Shown here: piece by piece, positions 1 to 7,888 of the stretch
How positions within the stretch are numbered: position 1 is the first letter of the stretch
Layout: every line of letters starts with the position of its first letter
Assembly: GCA_964525565.1 (NCBI GenBank)
Contig: CAZGHI010000008.1
Span: 1 to 64,000 of the forward strand
Direction: 5' to 3'
DNA length: 64,000 bases
From: OLB6 sp964525565
Lineage (GTDB): Bacteria > Bacteroidota > Ignavibacteria > Kapaibacteriales > Kapaibacteriaceae
Position numbers and translations under genes: made by a program
The notes under the pieces: model-generated
What the model was told of the DNA's origin: nothing
Database searches by the model: none
What the model saw: the letters and a program-made list of their open reading frames with translations, nothing else

Positions 1-468
1 CACACTGCTGAGCGCCTCCTGTACCGACAGCACCACAACACATTGGTCTTGGACAACACCACGTACTCCCAAGACTTCGGCATGGTCCTTTTTACCAAAG
101 ATTACAATCTGGTATCCCTGATCCCAAAACTTTCGCACGCGCTCTTGTAGCTTCGTTACCACCGGACAGGTGGCATCAATCAACTCAATTCCATACTTCC
201 ATGCCATGCGATAGGTTTCGGGTGGTTCCCCGTGCGCTCGAATGATTACGCGCGCTCCGGAGTGTGCAATCCTCGGAAAATCTTCAATGGATATTGTGGT
301 CAGCCCCTTTGCAGACAACCGCTCAACTTCGCGCGGGTTGTGTATAATATGTCCCAGAACATACACATTCCGATTGGTTGGCGACTGTTCAAGACTATGT
401 TCTGCTATCTGAACAGTTCTAACAACGCCCCAGCAGAATCCGCTTTGTTTATCTATGGTAACTGTCAT
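1..468 (-). CDS. ispH: 4-hydroxy-3-methylbut-2-enyl diphosphate reductase (IspH), partial
   Basis: Catalyses the last step of the MEP isoprenoid pathway, reducing HMBPP to IPP and DMAPP with a [4Fe-4S] cluster in the cytoplasm. Only the N-terminal 156 codons are present; the gene runs off the window start. The start of the protein shows GFCWGVVR, containing the first cluster cysteine (residue 12). Further along come GHIIHNPREV, HGEPPETY and DATCPVV (second cluster cysteine), all characteristic of IspH. The ATG at 468 places the conserved GFCWGV block about ten residues in, as is usual. It lies 38 bases downstream of cmk on the same strand, and cmk-ispH adjacency is common in several phyla. 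No separate promoter is visible, so co-transcription with cmk is likely. Confidence 0.95.
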   Translation of the reverse strand, partial: MTVTIDKQSGFCWGVVRTVQIAEHSLEQSPTNRNVYVLGHIIHNPREVERLSAKGLTTISIEDFPRIAHSGARVIIRAHGEPPETYRMAWKYGIELIDATCPVVTKLQERVRKFWDQGYQIVIFGKKDHAEVLGVRGVVQDQCVVVLSVQEALSSV

Positions 469-506
469 TCTGGTGAAAGACGATTGAAAAAGTGCTGTGA
501 TGTACG

Positions 507-1211
507 TTACAGGTTCAGATACTTCTCTACAAGATTGGCTGTTCGTTGGTATTCGCGTACCATTTTTAGAATTGCTTGCACCTGTCCTTCTATAGTTAGG
601 TGTGTGGTATCCAGCACGATAGCGCCTTCTGGTTGAATTAGTGGACTCTCCAGGCGTTCGCTATCCTTGCGGTCGCGTTCAGCGATCTGATTGCGCAGAG
701 CCTCCATGGTGGTTTCAATCCCTAATGCCTTTAGGTCTGCATATCGTCTGCGGGTTCTCTCCTCGATGTCGGCAACGAGGAAAACCTTCACCTGTGCATT
801 CGGGAAAACTACGCTTCCAATGTCGCGGCCGTCCATAACAATCCCGCCATGCAGTCCCATTTCACGCTGCCGCTGAACAAGGTTGCGGCGCACAGCCTGG
901 TTAGAGCTTACCTCGCTAACGAGACTCGTTACCTTCGGATCACGAATTGCTTCGGTAACATCTTCCCCATTCAAAAAGGTACGCTGACCACTAACTGACG
1001 GCTGCAATTCAATGATAAGCTTATGACACAGTGCACCAAGTTCGTCGGATACTGTGGAGACACCGGCGCGAATGGCAGCCAATGTAACGGCTCGGTACAT
1101 CGCACCGGAGTCAATGTACGTATAACCAAGTGCCTCGGCAACTTTTCGTGCCGTAGTTGTTTTGCCGGCTCCGGCCGGCCCATCAATGGTGATCACGATT
1201 GGTGCACTCAT
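507..1211 (-). CDS. cmk: cytidylate kinase
   Basis: Phosphorylates CMP/dCMP to the diphosphate with ATP in pyrimidine nucleotide salvage and supply. The protein is 234 residues, normal for the family. It begins with the P-loop GPAGAGKTT (residues 11-19), followed by YIDSGAMYRAVTLAAIRAG and the CMP-binding segment MDGRDIGSVVFPNA. The lid contains ERTRRRY, and the C-terminal RDRKDSERLESPL block is also typical. The ATG at 1211 is the only start that keeps the P-loop complete. A perfect TAnnTTTG element ends 4 bases upstream of the ATG (separate entry), leaving no room for a Shine-Dalgarno leader. It is divergent from phnC with 71 bases between the starts, and ispH follows. Confidence 0.96.
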   Translation of the reverse strand: MSAPIVITIDGPAGAGKTTTARKVAEALGYTYIDSGAMYRAVTLAAIRAGVSTVSDELGALCHKLIIELQPSVSGQRTFLNGEDVTEAIRDPKVTSLVSEVSSNQAVRRNLVQRQREMGLHGGIVMDGRDIGSVVFPNAQVKVFLVADIEERTRRRYADLKALGIETTMEALRNQIAERDRKDSERLESPLIQPEGAIVLDTTHLTIEGQVQAILKMVREYQRTANLVEKYLNL

Positions 1212-1215
1212 TCCA

Positions 1216-1223
1216 CAAAGATA
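1216..1223 (-). promoter_or_regulatory. TAnnTTTG promoter element before cmk
   Basis: Read on the minus strand this is TATCTTTG, a perfect match to the Bacteroidetes/Flavobacterium -7 consensus TAnnTTTG. It ends 4 bases before the cmk ATG. No TTG is seen 17-23 bases further upstream. If the element works as in Bacteroidetes, transcription would begin at or within a few bases of the start codon. Confidence 0.5.
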
Positions 1224-1244
1224 GTGGAGTTTGAAAGGCTAATT

Positions 1245-1277
1245 TTGCACACCGCATCCGAAACCGTGATACCTTTG
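1245..1277 (+). promoter_or_regulatory. Bacteroidetes-type promoter of phnC
   Basis: TTG at 1245-1247, a 22-base spacer, then TACCTTTG at 1270-1277. This fits the TTG-N17-23-TAnnTTTG pattern described for Flavobacterium. The element ends 5 bases before the GTG start of phnC, so the transcript should be leaderless or nearly so. A second perfect TAnnTTTG (TAATTTTG, 1240-1247) overlaps the -33 box and might be an alternative promoter. Confidence 0.5.
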
Positions 1278-1282
1278 CCACC

Positions 1283-2041
1283 GTGAATTCCCTGCTGTCT
1301 TTTGCTTCTGTCTCGCACACCTATCCGAATGGCTTTACCGCCCTTCGGAACATAACGCTTAACATTCCCGCAGGCGAGTTTGTTGTCGTGATTGGATTAT
1401 CGGGAAGTGGCAAGAGCACGTTGATGCGGTGCATGAACAGATTAGTTGAACCTGAAAGTGGTCAGCTACTGTTCAACGGAAACGATATTACGCACATTAG
1501 TGGTGCTGCTCTTCGCCAACATCGTTCAAAGATTGGCATGATATTTCAGCATTTTAACCTGATTGATCGCCATACTGTTCTGCAGAACGTGCTCTATGGA
1601 GCCCTTGGCTCCATGTCATCTGCAGCGGCAATCAGCGGACGTTTTAGCAACGAGCAGCGTGAACGTGCATTAGACATGCTGGGTCGTGTGGGAATCCGAG
1701 ATAAAGCTGACAACCGTGCGGATGCACTTTCGGGCGGACAGAAGCAGCGCGTGGCAATAGCGCGTGCTCTTATGCAGCGGCCGCAACTTATTCTGGCAGA
1801 CGAACCTGTAGCCTCGCTTGATCCTGCTACAGCCCATACCGTAATGGACCATTTGGAAGTAATCAACAAGGAATTAGGAACAACTGTTGTGTGCAACCTT
1901 CACTTCTTGTCGTTGGTTCGGCGCTACGCTTCAAAGGTTGTTGCCCTCCGAGCCGGGGAAGTAGTTTTTGAAGGTCATCCCGACGATATCACTGAAGAAT
2001 GGTTTCGTGAGATTTATGGTGCCGAAGCGGAGATGGTTTAG
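1283..2041 (+). CDS. phnC: phosphonate-type ABC transporter ATP-binding protein (PhnC family)
   Basis: Cytoplasmic ATPase subunit of an ABC importer for phosphonates, phosphite or phosphate esters. The 252 residues contain Walker A GLSGSGKST (about 38-46), a Q-loop in MIFQHFNLI, the signature LSGGQKQRVAIARAL and Walker B LILADEPVASLDP. After Walker B the switch region reads NLHFLSLVRRYASKVVAL, the PhnC-type variant of the usual NLHQVDLARRYA. The start is GTG at 1283, 5 bases after a TAnnTTTG element. The stop codon TAG shares its last base with the GTG of the permease gene, so the two are translationally coupled. No substrate-binding protein gene (PhnD) is next to the pair, which is unusual for a solute importer. 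The substrate is not predictable from the ATPase alone. Confidence 0.88.
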   Translation: MNSLLSFASVSHTYPNGFTALRNITLNIPAGEFVVVIGLSGSGKSTLMRCMNRLVEPESGQLLFNGNDITHISGAALRQHRSKIGMIFQHFNLIDRHTVLQNVLYGALGSMSSAAAISGRFSNEQRERALDMLGRVGIRDKADNRADALSGGQKQRVAIARALMQRPQLILADEPVASLDPATAHTVMDHLEVINKELGTTVVCNLHFLSLVRRYASKVVALRAGEVVFEGHPDDITEEWFREIYGAEAEMV

Positions 2042-3057
2042 TGAAGTCAACACCAACAACTCCATTTGGCGCACTCTTGCTTGATTTTCTCACGGGAGCA
2101 TACATAGCCTCGTGTATAGTGTTCGTGATTCTGCCCGAGCTATTCGCATTTGAGGCCAGGTGGGGATTAACTACAATCGCCATTCTTGTTGCTGCGAGCG
2201 TTATTACCACTGCACTCTCCATTACCGGCATGGCTTCGCTGGGGCGTTTTTTCCTGACTGGTTCCCTTCCTGAATCCGCTCTTGGAAAGAAACTCACCCA
2301 GAACATCGGCTGGCTTACCTTATCGTGCAGCATCGTTGCAGGCTGGATTATCACCGATGTGCAACCACTGGAGTTTTTTTCCGGTCAGGGACTGGCCGGA
2401 GCCGGACGAATCTTTGGTGCTTTGCTAACGCCGAACTTCGATATCATTGTTGAGGCCTTGAGCGCAATGGTAGTAACCATTTACACTGCATTCCTGGCTA
2501 CTATCGTTGCTGTACCCATTTCCTTTGTTATTGCATTTCCTGCAGCACGCAATGTGATGAATAATTCACCGCTGGAAAGAGTCATTTACAGCATCCTTCG
2601 GGCATTTCTTAACATCACTCGATCCATGGAGCCGATTATTTGGGCCATTATTTTCAGTGTATGGGTTGGAATCGGTCCGTTCGCAGGAATGCTGGCATTA
2701 GTGGTTCATACCATTGCTTCATTGGCTAAATTGTACTCCGAACAGATTGAAGGCGTTGCTGACGGTCCGATCGAAGCCATTGAAGCAACGGGTGCAACAA
2801 GGCTTCAGGTATTGTGGTTTGCTGTAGTTCCGCAATGTGTATTGCCCTTCTTGTCGTTCACAATTTACCGATGGGATATCAATGTGCGTATGGCTACAAT
2901 CATTGGTTTTGTTGGTGGTGGCGGCATCGGCACATTACTCACACAGTACCAGGGACTGGCACGCTATCAGGAAGTTGGTACGCTGGTGATTATTATTACT
3001 GCTGTTGTATGGCTACTCGACGTTATTAGCGCCAGAATTCGCGCAGTTTTAAAGTAG
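2041..3057 (+). CDS. phnE: phosphonate-type ABC transporter permease (PhnE family)
   Basis: Inner-membrane permease subunit paired with the ATPase encoded just upstream. The protein has 338 residues with several hydrophobic helices: three near the N terminus, then a cluster in residues 140-330. The EAA loop that docks on the ATPase reads EAIEATGATRLQVLWFAVVPQ at about 240-260. The motif GFVGGGGIGTLL near the C terminus is typical of PhnE. It is longer than the usual 260-280 residues because of an extra N-terminal membrane region, as in some PhnE homologues. The GTG start overlaps the phnC stop by one base. No partner phnD and no C-P lyase genes are nearby. Phosphonate, phosphite or phosphate are all possible substrates. 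Confidence 0.85.
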   Translation: MKSTPTTPFGALLLDFLTGAYIASCIVFVILPELFAFEARWGLTTIAILVAASVITTALSITGMASLGRFFLTGSLPESALGKKLTQNIGWLTLSCSIVAGWIITDVQPLEFFSGQGLAGAGRIFGALLTPNFDIIVEALSAMVVTIYTAFLATIVAVPISFVIAFPAARNVMNNSPLERVIYSILRAFLNITRSMEPIIWAIIFSVWVGIGPFAGMLALVVHTIASLAKLYSEQIEGVADGPIEAIEATGATRLQVLWFAVVPQCVLPFLSFTIYRWDINVRMATIIGFVGGGGIGTLLTQYQGLARYQEVGTLVIIITAVVWLLDVISARIRAVLK

Positions 3058-3075
3058 ATTTTTATTGCATTACTG

Positions 3076-3966
3076 TTGACTAGGAGGAACGTGCTCAGAC
3101 ATCCAGCCGACAAACGAACAGTCCTCTACATTCTCCTCACCACGGGTTTATTTGCCTACCAGTGGCTTCAGACTGAGTTTAATCCATGGTTATGGTGTGT
3201 TTACTTGTACTTTTCTGTAGCAGTTACAGTAATAGCCCACAACCACAATCACCTTCCGGTGTTCAGACCTCGGTGGATGAATATTCTTATGGACTACTGG
3301 CTAACCGTGTTCTATGGCTTTCCTGCGTTTGCATGGATTCCGACTCATAACCTGAATCATCATGTGCTCAACAATAAAGAGGGTGACTACACACTCACAT
3401 ATCGGCTTACGGAACAGAATCATTTGTTAATGCTTTTGCTGTACCCCGCCATGAGCAGTTACTTTCAGCAAACACCCATTCGAGACTACCTGAGAAAACT
3501 GTGGCGCGGCGATCGGAAAAAATTCTGGCTTGCCTTCGGACAGTACATTTTCCTGGCTGCGTGGGCTGTGTTCTGGCTGATATTGGATTGGCAGAAGTTT
3601 ATTCTCTACGTGCTCATTCCCACTCAGTTTGGGTTATTTAGTGTTTTGGTCTTCAATTACCTGCAACATGTTCACGCCGATGAAGAAAGCGACTATAACC
3701 ATTCACGTAACTTCCTGGGTTGGACTAATCCATTGCTTTTTAACAACGGCTACCACACCGTACACCACCTTCGGGCAGGCACACACTGGAGTGAGACGCC
3801 GGCAAAACATAAAGAAATTGAACACCTTATCGATGCCGGTTTAATCGAAAAGTCGCTTATCTGGTATTTACTCCGTACATACCTTCTCGCTCCGTTCATT
3901 CCCCGCTATCGCTCTCACAGTATGCGCCTCGATAGATTACAACGTTCTGGGTCTGGCAGCAGGTGA
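3076..3966 (+). CDS. membrane fatty acid desaturase family protein
   Basis: Predicted di-iron membrane desaturase or hydroxylase acting on acyl lipids. The histidine clusters expected of the family are present: HNHNH at 55-59, HNLNHH at 91-96, QHVH at 197-200 and HTVHH at 227-231. They are separated by hydrophobic helices at about 17-53, 72-90, 117-130 and 153-193. At 296 residues it is slightly short for an acyl-lipid desaturase. The start is uncertain: the listed TTG (3076) is followed by AGGAGG (3082-3087) and then an in-frame GTG at 3091, which could be the true start although the spacing is only 3 bases. Its stop overlaps the GTG of the next gene, so the two form a coupled pair. Which bond and lipid it acts on cannot be told. 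Confidence 0.8.
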   Translation: MTRRNVLRHPADKRTVLYILLTTGLFAYQWLQTEFNPWLWCVYLYFSVAVTVIAHNHNHLPVFRPRWMNILMDYWLTVFYGFPAFAWIPTHNLNHHVLNNKEGDYTLTYRLTEQNHLLMLLLYPAMSSYFQQTPIRDYLRKLWRGDRKKFWLAFGQYIFLAAWAVFWLILDWQKFILYVLIPTQFGLFSVLVFNYLQHVHADEESDYNHSRNFLGWTNPLLFNNGYHTVHHLRAGTHWSETPAKHKEIEHLIDAGLIEKSLIWYLLRTYLLAPFIPRYRSHSMRLDRLQRSGSGSR

Positions 3967-4238
3967 GCCGAATTTCTCTGAATATTCGTACAACTCGTAC
4001 CGCGGCAGCCATGAAGCAGTACATTGTAGATGAGTTGTTATCACGGCCGGATGTGGGAGGCCTACTACCGGAAACACGCTGGGAACACGACATTCTCCAC
4101 GCATCAGGTCCATTAGGTACCGGAACAGTTCATGTTACCGACTTCCATGTAACAGTAGCAATCGAGCTTTCACCGGCTGGCGCTTTAGCAAAGACACTTG
4201 TGGAAAACAAACTCATCAAGGCGCTTTCACAATCGTAG
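3963..4238 (+). CDS. polyhydroxyalkanoic acid system (PHA granule region) family protein
   Basis: A 91-residue soluble protein resembling the family of small proteins named for genes in PHA-granule regions. Family hallmarks are the alternation of basic N-terminal residues, a central segment TRWEHDILHASG followed by a second strand, and a C-terminal amphipathic tail. The molecular function of the family is not established. The GTG start overlaps the stop of the desaturase gene by 4 bases (GTGA), implying translational coupling and perhaps a shared role in lipid or storage-granule metabolism. No PHA synthase or phasin gene is in the window, so the family name should not be read as proof of PHA production. 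The assignment rests on sequence resemblance recalled by eye. Confidence 0.65.
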   Translation: MSRISLNIRTTRTAAAMKQYIVDELLSRPDVGGLLPETRWEHDILHASGPLGTGTVHVTDFHVTVAIELSPAGALAKTLVENKLIKALSQS

Positions 4239-4438
4239 GGTGTGCCTGCATTGTTGATAACTCATGCACGGAACCTCTTTTATTCCCAGGTACCGTCTGC
4301 TAACTTTCCTGAGATCTGTGTGAGTCATTATCAGGGAATGCCCATAAGATCTCTACAATCTTGTCGCACGATGTTCTGCGTTGCCGTACTCAACAGTGTA
4401 TTACTTTTTCGTTTACTGTAACCTGACCAGGTACTACC

Positions 4439-7400
4439 GTGTTTGTTCATCTTCATAACCATACCCACTATTCGCTTCTGGATGCTGTACCATCTCCAAA
4501 GCAGCTCATCAAAGCTGCCGTTAGCGATGGCCAAACCGCACTTGCCATTACCGACCATGGAGTAATGTTTGGCTGCTTTGAATTTTACAGAGAAGCAAAG
4601 AAGGCAGGCATTAAACCCATTGTTGGTGTTGAAGCCTATGTAGCAATTCGAAAACATACCGACCGTGAGCGGATTGAGACTCATGGCAAACAGCGCAACT
4701 ACTACCATCTTGTTCTGCTTGCAAAGAATGAAACGGGTTACAAGAATCTTCTCAAGCTGACCAGTATCGGGCACGCAAAGGGGTTTTATTACAAACCGCG
4801 CATTGATATGGACCTTTTGCGGGAGCACCACGAAGGGTTGATAGCTACGTCGGCATGCTTGGCAGGACCCATTAACGCACCTATGCTAGCCGGCGACATG
4901 GATCTGGCAAAAGCAAATGCCATAACGCTAAAAGAAATTTTCGGTAACGACTTTTACGTCGAGCTTCAAGATCACGGACTACCACAAGACAAGGTTGTGC
5001 TTGAACATGCTCCGCGACTGGCACGCGAGCTGGGGATCAAGATTGTGGTTACAAACGATGCCCACTACGTTTCAAAGGAACATGCTGTAGCGCACAATGT
5101 TTTACTGCATGTAACACGCGATGCTCAGTTCGTGAAGGAAACAGGGTTCGACGTTAAACGCGACCTGCGGTATCGCGTACCGGAAATGTACCTTAAAACG
5201 CAGGCACAGATGAAAGACCTGTTCAAATCGTTTCCCGACGGAATCGAAAACACGGTCGAGGTTTCGGAGAAAATAAACCTCTCGATTCCAACCGCTCTTC
5301 AGATGCCGCAGTTCCCTATTCCACCGGAAAGCTCGGCACAAACGCTGGAAGACTACTTAGAAGAGCTTACGATGAAAGGGCTCGAAGAACGCTATCCGGT
5401 TCTTACGTCGGAGATCCTGGACCGCGCACACTTCGAACTCTCCGTTATCCGACGCATGGGCTATGCCGGATACTTCCTAATCGTGGAAGATTTCATTCGT
5501 GCTGCCCGCACCATGGGCATTCGCGTTGGACCGGGTCGAGGTTCGGCTGCTGGATCGATTGTAGCCTATGCACTGCGTATCACTAACCTGGACCCTCTAC
5601 AGTACGGATTGCTGTTTGAACGCTTTCTGAATCCCGACCGAATATCCATGCCGGATATTGACGTGGATTTCTCAGATGATAAGCGTGAGAGAGTGATCGA
5701 ATATGTTAAACAAAAGTATGGTTCTGAATCAGTAGCGCAGATTATTACCTTCGGCTCGTTAAGCGCCCGAGCCGTTCTCAAAGATGTTGGACGTGTGCTC
5801 GGTATTGATCTCAATACTATCAATGCAATAACAGAAAAAATCCCGGTTATCCTGGGTAAGGTGACTCCTCTGTCAGAAGCCCTTGAATTACCTGAACTGC
5901 GATGGTTAAAGAATACCGACGATCAGAAACTCAAGGATCTCATTGAGTATAGCCTGGTACTCGAAGGTACCATGCGGAACAGCTCCACTCATGCTGCAGG
6001 CGTGGTTATCGCTCCCGGACCGGTCTCCGATTATGTGCCCGTCTATCAAACTCCAACCACGGAACCGGCAACTCAGTACAACATGAAGGACCTTGAAGAA
6101 GCCGGCTTGCTGAAGATGGACTTCTTAGGTCTGCGCACACTTAGCATTATTGACAATACACTTGAACAAATCAAACGGCGACATGGTATCGAGATTGACA
6201 TTGATGCCATCCCGTTCACCGACCCGGAAGTTTTTGCCATGTTCGGTAAGGGACAAACCACGGCTGTGTTCCAGTTTGAATCCGAACCAATGCAGGATGC
6301 ATTGAGGAAACTTCAGCCGCAATCAATCGACGATTTGATTGCCATGAACGCCCTCTATCGGCCAGGTCCAATGGATAATATCCCCGAGTTCATTGAACGT
6401 AGGCATGGTCGGAAAACCAATGAATACCTGCACCCACTGATGAAGCCTGTGCTCGAAAAAACGTATGGCATCATCGTCTATCAGGAGCAGGTAATGCAAC
6501 TTGTACAATCGCTGGCCGGGTTTAGCCTGGCGCAAGCCGACCTGATGCGTCGCGCCATGGGTAAAAAAGATCCTAAACTCATGGCCGAACAACGCGAGTT
6601 ATTTGTAAAAGGGGCTCAGGCACACGCCAACATTGAAGCACCGCTGGCAGCTCAAATTTTCGACTTGATACAAAAATTTGCCAATTATGGATTTAATAAA
6701 AGCCACAGTGCAGCCTATGCCTACCTGGCATACCAAACAGCTTGGCTAAAGACGCACTACCCGGGTGAATTTCTGGCCGCAAACATGACCGCTGAGCTAG
6801 GCGATCAGGAGAAAATTGTTCAGCTTATCGAAGAGGCCCGACGCTATGGCATTACCGTACTACCGCCGGACGTAAACCGCTCAACGGCTACCTTTGTTGC
6901 CGATGATACCGTTATATACTTCGGTATGGCCGCCATTAAAACGGTTGGTGTGGGCGCTGTAGATGCCATCGTATCGGCACGCGCCCAAGCCCCCTTCACA
7001 TCCATCTTCGACTTTGCCGCCAGAATAGACCCCAAGGTTTGTAATAAGAGGATACTCGAAGCGCTGGTATGCTCCGGTGCCTTCGACTCCATGCGCAACG
7101 GACACCGAGCTCAACTCTATGCTGCCATAGAGCCGGCCTTGGAGTATGCCCGTAAAGTAAACGCCGGCGCAAATCACAGCATGGACTCACTCTTTGGTTC
7201 GACCGAAGCCATTAAACATGTAGAACCAACACTGCCCGAAGTGCAGCAATGGGCTGAGCGCGAGCGCCTTCACAGGGAAAGGGAATACCTAAATTTCTAT
7301 GTGAGTGGGCACCCCCTGCAAGCACATACCGTTGCTGTTCAATCGTTTTCACGATTAAATCTGTCACACCCCGATCCCGACAAAAATGGCAAAACCGTTA

Positions 7401-7885
7401 CGCTCTGTGGTCTCATCGTTGACGTACGAACACGACTCGACAAGAAAGAAAACACATACGCTGTGGTGCGTGTTGAACAGTTTTCCGGTTCGTGCGAGGT
7501 TTTAATATGGAGCGACGCTTTCACCAGGTTCAAGAACATACTTGTGCCCGATACAGTAGCAGTGTTCACGGGTAAAGTTGAAGTTTCCGGAACAACCGTA
7601 AAAATGTTTGCTGATACAGTGTACACGCTGCAACAGGCATATGCTCAACTTGCAAAAGGTTATCATTTACGCATCGATCCATCGCGAGTTAATGTTGAGC
7701 AGTTAAAGGAAATACGACAGCATTGCAATACCGACGGTGCGGAAAGTCGGATAACGTTTACTGTTCAAACGCCGGAACGCACTGTTCAGTACGATACCAT
7801 GATCAAGATCAGGCAATCGGCAGAAACCGAAGCTATTCTGTGTAAGATCCTCGGAGAACATAATGTCCGATTACTTGTGGAGTAG
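4439..7885 (+). CDS. dnaE: DNA polymerase III subunit alpha
   Basis: Catalytic subunit of the replicative DNA polymerase. At 1148 residues it has full DnaE1 length. The N-terminal PHP domain starts HLHNHTHYSLLDA. The polymerase palm has the catalytic aspartates in PDIDVDFSDD (about residue 404 on), preceded by the GPGRGSAAGS motif. Fingers, helix-hairpin-helix and a C-terminal OB-fold (about 985-1060, starting near VTLCGLIVDVR) follow. The start is GTG at 4439; translation from here begins MFVHLHNHTHYS, leaving no spare N-terminal residues before the first metal ligands. The 200 bases upstream (4239-4438) hold no gene, tRNA or convincing terminator; only a weak TAnnTTTG-like match is seen about 40 bases before the start. 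The nucleoside transporter gene begins 3 bases after the stop. Confidence 0.97.
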   Translation: MFVHLHNHTHYSLLDAVPSPKQLIKAAVSDGQTALAITDHGVMFGCFEFYREAKKAGIKPIVGVEAYVAIRKHTDRERIETHGKQRNYYHLVLLAKNETGYKNLLKLTSIGHAKGFYYKPRIDMDLLREHHEGLIATSACLAGPINAPMLAGDMDLAKANAITLKEIFGNDFYVELQDHGLPQDKVVLEHAPRLARELGIKIVVTNDAHYVSKEHAVAHNVLLHVTRDAQFVKETGFDVKRDLRYRVPEMYLKTQAQMKDLFKSFPDGIENTVEVSEKINLSIPTALQMPQFPIPPESSAQTLEDYLEELTMKGLEERYPVLTSEILDRAHFELSVIRRMGYAGYFLIVEDFIRAARTMGIRVGPGRGSAAGSIVAYALRITNLDPLQYGLLFERFLNPDRISMPDIDVDFSDDKRERVIEYVKQKYGSESVAQIITFGSLSARAVLKDVGRVLGIDLNTINAITEKIPVILGKVTPLSEALELPELRWLKNTDDQKLKDLIEYSLVLEGTMRNSSTHAAGVVIAPGPVSDYVPVYQTPTTEPATQYNMKDLEEAGLLKMDFLGLRTLSIIDNTLEQIKRRHGIEIDIDAIPFTDPEVFAMFGKGQTTAVFQFESEPMQDALRKLQPQSIDDLIAMNALYRPGPMDNIPEFIERRHGRKTNEYLHPLMKPVLEKTYGIIVYQEQVMQLVQSLAGFSLAQADLMRRAMGKKDPKLMAEQRELFVKGAQAHANIEAPLAAQIFDLIQKFANYGFNKSHSAAYAYLAYQTAWLKTHYPGEFLAANMTAELGDQEKIVQLIEEARRYGITVLPPDVNRSTATFVADDTVIYFGMAAIKTVGVGAVDAIVSARAQAPFTSIFDFAARIDPKVCNKRILEALVCSGAFDSMRNGHRAQLYAAIEPALEYARKVNAGANHSMDSLFGSTEAIKHVEPTLPEVQQWAERERLHREREYLNFYVSGHPLQAHTVAVQSFSRLNLSHPDPDKNGKTVTLCGLIVDVRTRLDKKENTYAVVRVEQFSGSCEVLIWSDAFTRFKNILVPDTVAVFTGKVEVSGTTVKMFADTVYTLQQAYAQLAKGYHLRIDPSRVNVEQLKEIRQHCNTDGAESRITFTVQTPERTVQYDTMIKIRQSAETEAILCKILGEHNVRLLVE

Positions 7886-7888
7886 CCG

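Noticed and set aside
4239..4438. tRNA, small RNA or riboswitch in the longest intergenic region
   Set aside because: No cloverleaf, no conserved riboswitch core and no hairpin plus T-run were visible by eye.
4331..4831. 166-residue open frame antisense to the 5' end of dnaE
   Set aside because: It overlaps the conserved PHP domain of dnaE and shows no family motif.
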